Assembly (NCBI GenBank): GCA_002753155.1 | Contig: PDZW01000021.1 | Coordinates: 1-55,512 of the forward strand | Length of the DNA: 55,512 bases | Origin: Alphaproteobacteria bacterium WMHbin7 | GTDB taxonomy: Bacteria > Pseudomonadota > Alphaproteobacteria > Rhodospirillales > WMHbin7 | Direction: 5' to 3' | Shown here: one piece after another, positions 35,243 to 43,773 of the stretch | How the letters are laid out: the number at the start of each line of letters is the position of its first letter | Numbering within the stretch: the first letter of the stretch is position 1 | The notes under the pieces: model-generated | The model's database searches: none | The model's input: only the letters and a program-made list of their open reading frames with translations | Told to the model about the DNA's origin: nothing | Program-made: the position numbers and the translations under genes

Positions 35243-37140
35243 GTTGGTTGCCGAAGCAAAGAGGCGGCGACGGGTGCGACAAGCTGCCCGCTCTCGACGC
35301 TGGCTCTCAAAGCGCAGCCCATCCGCTCGATCGCCCCCTCCCAGCCTTCGTTCCATAAGCGCTCGATTGGCACCAGCGAACCCAGCCAGGGAATTTTGTC
35401 GGTTCCCAACCGATCCCAGTGCGAGTCGGAAAGATAAAACAGCCAGACCGGTGCTCCGACAGCCGAGGCCAGCAGCGCGTTGGCTGATCCGTTGCAGATA
35501 ACAAGATCAAGCGCAGCACTTAAAGCCGCCAGGGAGTCGAGATCGTCGAACAAATCGACATCATCAAAGTGCTCGATGCGACAACCAAAGGCGCTTCGCG
35601 CCGCTTCAAGAATCTTAAGATCGGCACTCGGCTGCAGATTAATAAAAACAACGCCGGGAACGGACAGAATGGGTCCCCAGCTAGCCAGCGAGGAAAAGAA
35701 AAACTTCCGCCGCTCAGGCGTGACCAAAGTGCTGCTCCAGCCGATTCCAACCTTGAGGCCGGGGCCGAGCGCATCCAGGCGCTGCTGCATCCTAAGAACA
35801 AGTTGGGGATCAGGCTTCAGATAGGGCGCACCAGAAAAATCGCTAACATGGGTTCTGAACAGCTTGAACAGATCGCCTGCGGGCATATGCCTGGTGGCCC
35901 GCGACTGATCACCCCTGGTGATAACTCTGGCATTGGGAAATGAGCGATCAAGCAGCCCAGCCAGCTTGGGCAGAGCCAAAATCTCGACAGCGCCCGCCCG
36001 CTCGATCAGATCGGGAAGGGCCGAGGCGAAGGTGATCTGATCACCGATTCCTTGTTCGGGCCAGACCAGAATGGTTTGGCTCGATAAATCCTCACCCGGT
36101 TCCAAACGTGGAAAGGGCCAGGAAAGGCGAGAGACTGGATCGACGAAGGAGACGAAGCGTGACTCGAAATCCTGCCAGGCCTCGTGAAGTCGGCCCGCCT
36201 GAAGCAGCAATTGCGAACGGCAGCGCAACAGATCGGGGCTGGCGGCACGCTCTTGGATCGCATCCTCGATAACCGTGATCGCCTGATCGATCCGCCCCAT
36301 GTCTTTCAGGCACATGCCAAGCCCCAGGCGGACTTCGGGATGATCGCGCTCAAACCCTGTGAGAAGTTCATAGGCCCGTTCTGGATCGCCCAGGCGCCTG
36401 AAGCTTGAGGCCAGAAGGGTGCGGGAACCTATATCAGAAGGCTCGGCCGTCATGGCGGCAGAAAGGTGGGGCGCGGCTTCATCTAGACGGTCAAGAAGAT
36501 AAAGCGCATGGCCGAGGATTGCTTGTGCCCTTGGCCTGGGTACAAGAGTCAGGGCATTCCTGGCCGCCGCTTCAGCCTCAGAAAACTGCCTGGTCTTGAT
36601 ATAGGCCAGCGCCAGATTTTCAAAACCATCCGGCTGCGTGGGGGCCAGCTTGCAGGATTTCAGAAAACATCCGATCGCTTCTTGAAAGCGCCCCAGCGAG
36701 GCCAGCGCCGTACCTTGAGCAACCAGCGCCAAAGCATTGTCGGGCTGTTTGGCCAGAAGCCTGGCCAGGGCCTTGCGGGATTCCTCATTGCGGCCAAGCT
36801 GAAGATAGACCAGGCCCAGATGATAAAGCGCCTGGGGGTCGCCTGGCTTCAAGCGGGCGGCCTTTTCGAAACAGGGCAGGGCCAGGGCTGGCTCGCCCAT
36901 CATGAGTCTGGCCGAGCCCAGAGACATCAGCGCCTCGACATAGCCGGGCCGGTAGCGCAGTGCGGCCTCGAAAGACAAGATCGCCTCAGCCCGCCGGTTG
37001 GCCTGCAGCAAAATTGCGCCAAGAAGATGGTGGGCCTCGGCACTGTTGGGATTTGCCGCCAGCAGGCGGCGGCATTCGGCCTCGGCCAAAGCATGCTGGC
37101 CGGACTGATAGAGCTTGGATAGAAAAGCGAGATCAGCCAT
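35239..37140 (-). CDS. TPR protein with C-terminal glycosyltransferase-like domain, gene 1 of 3
   Basis: The product has 633 residues. About nine tetratricopeptide repeats cover residues 1-320 (first unit YQSGQHALAEAECRRLLAAN). The C-terminal ~300 residues form a GT-B-like domain: LVWPEQGIGDQITFASALPD (about 360), KVGIGWSSTL (about 455) and LDLVICNGSANALLASAVGA (about 558). It resembles the GT9/heptosyltransferase-like part of bacterial TPR-transferases, which modify proteins or surface glycans. The gene starts immediately after the stop of gene 2. Its N-terminus is related to the other two but clearly diverged. Confidence 0.82.
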   Translation of the reverse strand: MADLAFLSKLYQSGQHALAEAECRRLLAANPNSAEAHHLLGAILLQANRRAEAILSFEAALRYRPGYVEALMSLGSARLMMGEPALALPCFEKAARLKPGDPQALYHLGLVYLQLGRNEESRKALARLLAKQPDNALALVAQGTALASLGRFQEAIGCFLKSCKLAPTQPDGFENLALAYIKTRQFSEAEAAARNALTLVPRPRAQAILGHALYLLDRLDEAAPHLSAAMTAEPSDIGSRTLLASSFRRLGDPERAYELLTGFERDHPEVRLGLGMCLKDMGRIDQAITVIEDAIQERAASPDLLRCRSQLLLQAGRLHEAWQDFESRFVSFVDPVSRLSWPFPRLEPGEDLSSQTILVWPEQGIGDQITFASALPDLIERAGAVEILALPKLAGLLDRSFPNARVITRGDQSRATRHMPAGDLFKLFRTHVSDFSGAPYLKPDPQLVLRMQQRLDALGPGLKVGIGWSSTLVTPERRKFFFSSLASWGPILSVPGVVFINLQPSADLKILEAARSAFGCRIEHFDDVDLFDDLDSLAALSAALDLVICNGSANALLASAVGAPVWLFYLSDSHWDRLGTDKIPWLGSLVPIERLWNEGWEGAIERMGCALRASVESGQLVAPVAASLLRQPT

Positions 37141-39144
37141 TCAGTTATTCTTTCCCGAGGCCAGCCGCCCTGCCGCTTCGGCAACGGCCCCGCTCCAGTC
37201 CTCGCCCAACTTGCGTTCCAGCAAGCGGCAAGCGGGAATCCAGGGAAAATGATCCGATCCCATACAGTCCCAGTGAACATTCCTGATATAAAAAACCCAG
37301 GTTGGAATCCCCAACGCGCCTGACAAAAAAGAGACAAGACTGCCAACTGAAATGACAAGATCGAGCTGGCTCATCAAACCCGCGACATTTTCAAGATCGT
37401 CGAACAAATCGAGATTCACGGGCTGATGGATGGTGCAGCCAAAGGCTTGTTCGGCAGCCAGCAACTGTTCAGGATCGGCCTTGGGTTGCAGATTGATAAA
37501 ACAGATGTCGGGGCTTTTCAAAATCGGCCCCCACTGAGACAAATCCCTAAAATGATGGCGCAGCCTTTGGCGATTGATATGAGTCGAGGTCCAGGAAATG
37601 CCAACCTTCTTTCCTGGCCCCAACCCATCCAGAAAGTCCTTCCAGTTGGCCTTGAGGCCGGGTGACGCTCTCAGATACGAACGGCTGGGCGGAAACGCGT
37701 CGAGGGATTTTCGAAAATGCACGAACAGATCGCCGACCGGCAAATGGGCCTCGACTTCGCCAAGGCTGGAAGCCGCCACGTCTGGAGTCATGGGTCTGAC
37801 GTCAACCTGCGGAAAGGAAGAGGCCAGCAAGGGCAGAAGCTTGGGCGTGCAGAGCAAAATCACTTTCCCGGCGATTTTGATCAGATCGGGCAGAGCCGAA
37901 AGAAAGCACAGTTCGTCTCCAATACCCTGTTCCTTCCAAAGCAGGACGGTCTTTCCCGAAAGTGCTTGCAGGGGGCCGGAAAAAATGGTCTCGCTGGGAA
38001 AAAAGCGCGTTGGCTCGAAGGTGGGTGACTGCATGCGCCTTGAAAAAAGAGACCAGCCCTCCTGCATCCTTCCTGCGATCAGGAATTTTACGGCGAAATC
38101 CCAGGTCAGATCCCAATGATCGGGAAATCGCTCTGCGGCGAGAGGCGCCAAGGAAAGGGCCTCCTCGAACCTGCCAAGCTCCGACAGCGCCGTGGCCAGA
38201 AAGGGGATGGCCAGGCGCAAGTCCGATCCCAGTGCCATTGCGTTTTTCAGCAGCGGCACGGCCTCTCCATGGCGCTCAAGAAGATACAGCGCATAGCCGC
38301 GAAACAGGCAGATATCGGAAGAATCAGGACGGTGCGCGTAAAGCTCATCCAGCCTCTCAAGGGCCACATCCCACGCCTCGCCTCTCAGCAGCGCGTTTTG
38401 CAACACCAGGGCGTGAAGATAGGAAAGCGGGGGGGCTGTCTTCAGGGCCGAAAGCAGCAGCCAAAGGGAGTCGGAAAAATTCTCCTCCAAATGAAAAAGG
38501 CGCGCCTTCAGAATTAAAGCCATGGGCCTCGATTGGCGCGCATCCTCGGCCATGCGGTCCAGTGCTGCCTGGGCCTTGGTCGGCTCGCTGCCATCCAAAT
38601 AAGCCAGCGCCAGATTTTCGATAATCTCTGGTTGGTTGGGGGCCAGGGCGTCGGCCTTGGCAAAACTGTCGGCTGCGTCAGCAAAGCGGCCCAATGCTGC
38701 CAGCGCCGCCCCTTGGCCCATCCAGGCGCCGACATTCCTTGAATCCTTGGAGAGAAGTTTTGCGAAATGCTTGCGTGCGTCCTCGTGCCGACCCAGTTTG
38801 GAAAGCGTCAGGCCCAGATTGTAAAGCGCTTGCAGATTGGCAGGCTGGGCGCGGGCGACCTTCTCGAAACAGGTCAGGGCGCGGGTAAAATCGCCGCTCA
38901 TGGCCAGCGCGGTTCCAAAAACCTGCTGTGCGTCCAGATTGCCGGGTCTGGCCGTTACCGCGCTGTCAAGACAGGTCAGGGCCTCGGGCGTGCGGTTCGA
39001 CTGCAGCAGCAAAACACCCAGCAAATGGCTGGCATCGGGATGGCGCGGATTTGCCGCCAGCAGGCGGCGGCATTCGGCCTCGGCCAGAGCATGCTGGCCG
39101 GACTGGTAGAGGCGGGCAACGGGGGCGAAAGCAGGATCAGCCAT
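37141..39144 (-). CDS. TPR protein with C-terminal glycosyltransferase-like domain, gene 2 of 3
   Basis: The product has 667 residues. Its first ~196 residues are almost identical to gene 3, including ARLYQSGQHALAEAECRRLL and the later NQPEIIENLALAYLDGSEPT. After that the sequence diverges abruptly into unlike TPRs. The transferase-like domain contains LWKEQGIGDELCFLSALPDL (about 405) and KVGISWTSTHI (about 495). The substrate is unknown. The sharp boundary between identical and divergent parts points to recent duplication or gene conversion of the 5' third only. Confidence 0.82.
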   Translation of the reverse strand: MADPAFAPVARLYQSGQHALAEAECRRLLAANPRHPDASHLLGVLLLQSNRTPEALTCLDSAVTARPGNLDAQQVFGTALAMSGDFTRALTCFEKVARAQPANLQALYNLGLTLSKLGRHEDARKHFAKLLSKDSRNVGAWMGQGAALAALGRFADAADSFAKADALAPNQPEIIENLALAYLDGSEPTKAQAALDRMAEDARQSRPMALILKARLFHLEENFSDSLWLLLSALKTAPPLSYLHALVLQNALLRGEAWDVALERLDELYAHRPDSSDICLFRGYALYLLERHGEAVPLLKNAMALGSDLRLAIPFLATALSELGRFEEALSLAPLAAERFPDHWDLTWDFAVKFLIAGRMQEGWSLFSRRMQSPTFEPTRFFPSETIFSGPLQALSGKTVLLWKEQGIGDELCFLSALPDLIKIAGKVILLCTPKLLPLLASSFPQVDVRPMTPDVAASSLGEVEAHLPVGDLFVHFRKSLDAFPPSRSYLRASPGLKANWKDFLDGLGPGKKVGISWTSTHINRQRLRHHFRDLSQWGPILKSPDICFINLQPKADPEQLLAAEQAFGCTIHQPVNLDLFDDLENVAGLMSQLDLVISVGSLVSFLSGALGIPTWVFYIRNVHWDCMGSDHFPWIPACRLLERKLGEDWSGAVAEAAGRLASGKNN
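38557..39144. repeat. 588-bp direct repeat, copy in TPR gene 2
   Basis: This stretch aligns without a single gap to 40806-41393 (constant offset 2249). Differences are few except in a patch at about 38750-38810. Similarity continues about 40 bases past the start codon into the upstream region (GCTTGAGAAAACC in both). Confidence 0.92.
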
Positions 39145-39194
39145 GGAGCGAAGCTATCATGCAGAGACGCTTGAGAAAACCTCCTGGACGGGAT

Positions 39195-41393
39195 CTAAGA
39201 ACCTGCGCTCCGGGACAGTTCAAGAGCAACAGCCTCAATGGCAGGCCACCAACCCTCATCTACCTGCTTCGAAAAAAGGCGGACACTGGGTATCCAGGGA
39301 TATCCTTGGGTCCCCAAGCAGTCCCAGTGTCCGTGGCTGACGTGAAACATCCAAACTGTGCGGCCGAGGGCGCCCGCGAGGAAGGCAACTGCATTGCCAC
39401 TCGACAAAACCAGATCAAGCGCTCCCAGCAGGGAAGCAACACCATCGAGGTCGTTGAAAAGGTCAAGCCCAGGGGGTTGATGAAGTCGAATGCCCAGGCG
39501 TTTTGACAGGTCATTCAACTCCGTCTCCGAAATTCCTGGCTGCAAATTGATGAACACGCAGTTTCTTTGTTGCAGAATGGGCATCCAGTCAGACAGATCG
39601 TGAAAATGATATTTCATGCGCTTGCGCGTCATCAAGGTGGTTTTCCAGGAAACGCCGATTTTGCGGCCAGGACCCAGACCAGCCAACCAGTCGGCCCAAC
39701 GGGCTGAAGCGGAAATGTCGCAGGAAAGGTAAGAGGCGTGTCCGGGAAAGCTATCGATATGCCCCCTAAAAAAACGAAACAGATCGCCCGCTGGAATCTG
39801 CATGTCAAAATCTGGCGCCGCGACGCTCGCGCCATCACGCGCCCTGACCTCGAGGTTGGGAAAGGAGCGCTGAAACAAGGCCAACAGTTTGGGGGCGCAT
39901 TCTAGAACCACGTTGCTCGTGAAGGGCAAAATCTCGCCAAAAGCCGAGGCGAAGCATAACTCGTCGCCAATTCCCTGCTCGCCCCAAACCAGGACGCGCT
40001 TACCAGCCAGCGACCGCGGGTCGCCATCCCAGCCCAGGAGCGATTCATATCTGGCTGTGCCGGCAAAATGGCGCGTCTGCCAGCGACACGAAAAAAGGGC
40101 CCAGCCCTCTTCCAGTCGCCCAGATTGCAAAAGCGCCATACATAGATTCCATCTCAGCTCAGCGTCATCGGGCTTCAATGCCAGTGCTTGGCGATAAAGA
40201 ATGACGGCCTGTTCAGGCTCGCCCCTGTCCTTCAGCGTCACTGCCAGGGAATGCAAAGCGCGCACTTCGTCCGGCCACTTGGCAAGAATATTCCTGAAAT
40301 CCCGAATGGCGTCATCGGTTCGGCCGAGCGCTTGCAGGCAAAGCGCGTAATTGAAAACGGCTTCCAGAGAATCTGGAAATTCCTGGGCGGCGGGCTCTAG
40401 GACCTGCAGTGCCTCCTCCCACAGCTCGCTTTCCAACAAGGCAGACCCCAGCGAAATGCGTGAACGTAGATCGCTGGGCATGCGTTGCAAAATGTGCCGG
40501 TAGCAGTCGATCGCCTCCCGGTAGCTTTCCATCCGATGAAGTGACAGACCAAGATTGTAAAGCGCCTCCAAAGAATCGGGACTTACCGAGAGAGCCCTGC
40601 GCAACTCGTGCTCGGCAGCTTGGTAACGGGCGGTTTCGCACAGCAGTGCCCCAAGGGAAATCCGGGCCTCGTTATAGTCCGGCGCCCTATCCAGCAACTG
40701 GCGCAAGGTCGTTTCCGCATTGTCAAGCCTGCCCAGATTCTTCTCGCAGCGGGCATGCAACAAAAGCGCCCGCGGGCGGTCGCCAACGATTTGCTGGGGC
40801 AGTTTGTCCAGTGCTGCCTGGGCCTTGGTCGGCTCGCTGCCATCCAAATAAGCCAGCGCCAGATTTTCGATAATCTCTGGTTGGTTGGGGGCCAGGGCGT
40901 CGGCCTTGGCAAAACTGTCGGCTGCGTCAGCAAAGCGACCCAATGCGGCCAGCGCCGCCCCTTGGCCCATCCAGGCGCCGACATTCCGGGCATCCCTGGA
41001 AAGAAGTTTGGCGAAAGTCTTGCGCGCTTCCTCGTGACGCCCAAGTTTCGACAAGGTCAGGCCCAGATTGTAAAGCGCTTGCAGATTGGCGGGCTGGGCG
41101 CGGGCGACCTTCTCGAAACAGGTCATGGCGCGGGTAAAATCGCCGCTCATGGCCAGCGCGGTTCCAAAAACCTGCTGTGCGTCCAGATTGCCGGGTCTGG
41201 CCGTTACCGCGCTGTCAAGACAGGTCAGGGCCTCGGGCGTGCGGTTCGACTGCAGCAGCAAAACACCCAGCAAATGGCTGGCATCAGGATGGCGGGGATT
41301 TGCCGCCAGCAGGCGGCGGCATTCGGCCTCGGCCAAAGCATGCTGGCCGGACTGGTACAGGCGGGCAACGGGGGCGAAAGCTGGATCGGCCAT
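39195..41393 (-). CDS. TPR protein with C-terminal glycosyltransferase-like domain, gene 3 of 3
   Basis: The 732-residue product is the first transcribed and longest of the three. About twelve TPR units span residues 1-430; the extra units (for example RSRISLGSALLESELWEEAL) explain the length difference. The transferase-like domain carries LVWGEQGIGDELCFASAFGE (about 468) and KIGVSWKTTLMTRK (about 565), and it ends with AFLAGALGRTVWMFHVSHGH. It faces away from yggS, with only 60 bases between them. The conserved 'EQGIGDE' and 'VGISW' motifs in all three genes suggest active enzymes with a shared mechanism and varied partners. Confidence 0.82.
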   Translation of the reverse strand: MADPAFAPVARLYQSGQHALAEAECRRLLAANPRHPDASHLLGVLLLQSNRTPEALTCLDSAVTARPGNLDAQQVFGTALAMSGDFTRAMTCFEKVARAQPANLQALYNLGLTLSKLGRHEEARKTFAKLLSRDARNVGAWMGQGAALAALGRFADAADSFAKADALAPNQPEIIENLALAYLDGSEPTKAQAALDKLPQQIVGDRPRALLLHARCEKNLGRLDNAETTLRQLLDRAPDYNEARISLGALLCETARYQAAEHELRRALSVSPDSLEALYNLGLSLHRMESYREAIDCYRHILQRMPSDLRSRISLGSALLESELWEEALQVLEPAAQEFPDSLEAVFNYALCLQALGRTDDAIRDFRNILAKWPDEVRALHSLAVTLKDRGEPEQAVILYRQALALKPDDAELRWNLCMALLQSGRLEEGWALFSCRWQTRHFAGTARYESLLGWDGDPRSLAGKRVLVWGEQGIGDELCFASAFGEILPFTSNVVLECAPKLLALFQRSFPNLEVRARDGASVAAPDFDMQIPAGDLFRFFRGHIDSFPGHASYLSCDISASARWADWLAGLGPGRKIGVSWKTTLMTRKRMKYHFHDLSDWMPILQQRNCVFINLQPGISETELNDLSKRLGIRLHQPPGLDLFNDLDGVASLLGALDLVLSSGNAVAFLAGALGRTVWMFHVSHGHWDCLGTQGYPWIPSVRLFSKQVDEGWWPAIEAVALELSRSAGS
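40806..41393. repeat. 588-bp direct repeat, copy in TPR gene 3
   Basis: This is the partner of 38557-39144, encoding residues 1-196 of gene 3. The protein copies differ at only about five or six positions before the boundary, then lose all close similarity. Confidence 0.92.
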
Positions 41394-41453
41394 GACAGGA
41401 GGCTAGCATGCAGAGGCGCTTGAGAAAACCGTGCGCAGCTTCATAATACCCAC

Positions 41454-42119
41454 ATGATGGATGAGGTGACGGAAAATCTGAACGAGGTGCGGACGGGGAT
41501 CAATTCAGCCTGTGCCCGGACTGGGCGCAGCCCTGAAACCGTCTGTCTGGTCGCGGTCAGCAAGACGCATGGGCCAGAGCGCATTCGCCCCGCCCTGCTG
41601 GCGGGACAGCGCTTCTTTGGCGAAAACCGCGTGCAGGAGGCCAAGGCGAAATGGCCCGCCCTTAAGGCCGAATTTCCAGATATCCGGCTGCATCTGATCG
41701 GCCCCTTGCAAAGCAACAAGGCGAAAGAGGCGGTGGCTCTGTTCGATGTGATCGAAAGCCTGGACCGCGCTTCGCTGGCCGAGGCCTTATCCAAGGAAAT
41801 GGCGCGTCAGAATCGTCACCCCGTCTGTCTGGTGCAGGTAAATAGCGGCGCCGAGCCGCAAAAGGCAGGCGTGTTGCCCGAAGCGGCGGACGGTTTTATC
41901 GAGAACTGCAAAACGCTCTGGCGGCTACCGGTCGCTGGGCTGATGTGCATTCCCCCGGTCGATGAGGATCCTGCCCCGCATTTCAAACTGCTTGGCCAGA
42001 TCGCAAGGCGCAACAAGCTTTCCCTGCTGTCGATGGGCATGAGCCATGATTACGAGACGGCGATTGCACAGGGTGCCACGCATGTGCGCGTCGGCACGGC
42101 CATCTTCGGAAAACGCTAA
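41454..42119 (+). CDS. YggS-family pyridoxal 5'-phosphate homeostasis protein
   Basis: The 221-residue protein has LVAVSKTHGPERIRPALLAG (PLP-lysine at about residue 36), FFGENRVQEAKAKWPAL, HLIGPLQSNKAKEAV and the phosphate-binding end SMGMSHDYETAIAQGATHVR (about 193-212). It is a TIM-barrel PLP carrier that keeps free PLP balanced; no catalytic reaction is known. It overlaps convergent ykuD-like gene by 4 bases. Confidence 0.93.
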   Translation: MMDEVTENLNEVRTGINSACARTGRSPETVCLVAVSKTHGPERIRPALLAGQRFFGENRVQEAKAKWPALKAEFPDIRLHLIGPLQSNKAKEAVALFDVIESLDRASLAEALSKEMARQNRHPVCLVQVNSGAEPQKAGVLPEAADGFIENCKTLWRLPVAGLMCIPPVDEDPAPHFKLLGQIARRNKLSLLSMGMSHDYETAIAQGATHVRVGTAIFGKR

Positions 42120-42616
42120 TCTACAATCTCGATGGCGTCGCCGGGGCCGAGGCGCTCCAGCACCCGTCTCAGGTCGGAAAGCGAAAGGGCGACGCAGCCC
42201 TCGGTCGGCTTCATGTCGGGGCTGGCCACATGCAGGAAGATGGCGCTGCCAAGATGAGGTGCGGGCGGATCGTCGTTATGGCCCAGCACGGCGCCCAGAT
42301 CGTAAAGCCCATCCTCGCGCCACATCTTCTCGTGCCTTGCGGCAAAGGGCAGGCGGACCAGCCGGTTGTAATCGGCATGGGTTGGATCATCGCACCAGCC
42401 GTCATTGGGATGCAGCGGCAAAAGGGGCAGGCGAGTCATCAGAGACGCAACGCGGTCGGGGCGGAAAAAGGCCTGACGCAGGGGCAGCAGGCCTGCTGGC
42501 GTCGCTCCGTCGCCCTCCCGTTTGGCGCGGCTGATCCCGCTTCGTCCCAGGGCGCAAGCGAAGCTTCCCAGACCGGGAAACTCCAGCCGTCCTTCGGGGC
42601 GAACGGTCAGGATCAT
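42116..42616 (-). CDS. L,D-transpeptidase family protein (YkuD domain)
   Basis: The 166-residue protein has the catalytic motif HVASPDMKPTEGCVALSLSD (about residues 130-149; the Cys and the preceding His/Gly are in family spacing) and GHNDDPPAPHLGSAIFLH before it. There is no signal peptide, which fits the short 'L,D-transpeptidase/ErfK-like' proteins lacking a visible export signal. It would crosslink peptidoglycan or attach lipoproteins if exported. It follows the Pro-rich protein gene with a 4-base overlap. Confidence 0.85.
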   Translation of the reverse strand: MILTVRPEGRLEFPGLGSFACALGRSGISRAKREGDGATPAGLLPLRQAFFRPDRVASLMTRLPLLPLHPNDGWCDDPTHADYNRLVRLPFAARHEKMWREDGLYDLGAVLGHNDDPPAPHLGSAIFLHVASPDMKPTEGCVALSLSDLRRVLERLGPGDAIEIVD

Positions 42617-43644
42617 GAGGGCGGTGGTGCGGAACCAGAGGTCTCAGGAACCAGCTTCTGGGTGCGGCTGTATTTATCCAGGGCCTGAGCCATGGCGCCG
42701 GCCAGCCATTCCGGCTGATTGGCCTGTGCTGCCTTGACCATGGGATGATCGACCGGAACGCCCTGGGCTTGGGCTGCGCGCTGGGCGGGGTCGATCTGCG
42801 CCGTATAGGGGGCGGCGGCGGCATACATCTTGCCGTGCTGCAGGGGCTTGTTCTTGGCCTCGAACAATTTGGGTCCGGCCTGGGCAACGGCTTCGGGTTG
42901 CAGGGGCCGATGAGCGCCAGCACTGGTCAGACGGTCGGTCACCGGCGGCACATTGGGTACGATGGGAGCTGATGCGGCTGGTGTGGGGGCGAGGGCGGGG
43001 GGCGGCGGGGCCAAGGGTGCGGCTGCTGGCGAAGCCACGGCGACGGGCGCATCGGGCAGGATCAAAGGCTCGCTTAGGGGCGAGAAAAGATTGCCCGAAA
43101 TGGCGCCGGGTGACGGGGCCTGAAGGGGGGGCTGGAAGGTGGGCGGGGCCAGCGGGGCCAGGGCCACCGGAATCTGTGCCGCCGGCAGGGGCTCTGGATT
43201 GGGGGTAGCGATCACGGGCGCAGGCTCGCCGGTCTCGAAGGGCTGCATTTTCATGCCCGAAGCATCCTCGGCATCGGCCAGTTGCGGCTGTGCGGCAGGC
43301 GCATCATTCCCCGGTATTAGGAAGGCCAGCGCATGCTCGCCCAGATCCTTGCCCGTGCTTTGGCGCGTCACCTCATTGGCGATGCCGCCGATCAAGCCCA
43401 GGGGGCCGCCGAACAGCATATCGCCGACCAAGCGCGGAAGCGGGGCGATCTCGTCGCCGGTGATAGCGCGATAGACCGAGGAAATGCCGGGTATGTGCTG
43501 CAGCGGATTGACGATGTCCAAGACGTCCCAGAAGCTGGGCGTATCGGACTGGTTGGCAAAGGGCGCTTGCTCGCCTCTTTGCGCGACGACGGTGACCCCG
43601 GGGGCCATGATCGGCTGATTGTCTTGGACCGCTGATAAGCTCAT
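42613..43644 (-). CDS. Pro/Ala-rich protein with a conserved-looking N-terminal domain, unknown function
   Basis: The product has 343 residues. Residues 35-105 look folded (SFWDVLDIVNPLQHIPGISS, YRAITGDEIAPLPRLVGDML, FGGPLGLIGGIANEV). Residues 110-260 are low-complexity Pro/Ala/Leu (PLAPPPPALAPTPAASAPIV). A final helix-rich 60 residues ends VPETSGSAPPPS. There is no signal peptide or membrane anchor. The N-terminal block has amphipathic glycine-rich character, reminiscent of membrane-surface or secretion proteins. I do not recognise the family. It is coupled to the L,D-transpeptidase gene, so an envelope link is possible. Confidence 0.75.
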   Translation of the reverse strand: MSLSAVQDNQPIMAPGVTVVAQRGEQAPFANQSDTPSFWDVLDIVNPLQHIPGISSVYRAITGDEIAPLPRLVGDMLFGGPLGLIGGIANEVTRQSTGKDLGEHALAFLIPGNDAPAAQPQLADAEDASGMKMQPFETGEPAPVIATPNPEPLPAAQIPVALAPLAPPTFQPPLQAPSPGAISGNLFSPLSEPLILPDAPVAVASPAAAPLAPPPPALAPTPAASAPIVPNVPPVTDRLTSAGAHRPLQPEAVAQAGPKLFEAKNKPLQHGKMYAAAAPYTAQIDPAQRAAQAQGVPVDHPMVKAAQANQPEWLAGAMAQALDKYSRTQKLVPETSGSAPPPS

Positions 43645-43773
43645 AAGTCACCTCGGCATGGTTACCAAGGGATTTGCAAGGCCGGTGCCAACTAAATATG
43701 ATGGAATATCAATGGTCTGATCGCGGCCAGCGGTCGAACGGGGCATTTCCTGCCGGGGCAGGGGGGATCAGGG

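Noticed and set aside
39335-39350. Partial parS-like sequence ending ACGTGAAACA in TPR gene 3
   Set aside because: Only 13 of 16 positions match, and one half site is broken; it falls in ordinary coding sequence far from parB.
38557-41393. Repeats in the TPR cluster as a CRISPR array
   Set aside because: The repeats are long coding duplications with no regular short repeat-spacer pattern and no cas genes nearby.
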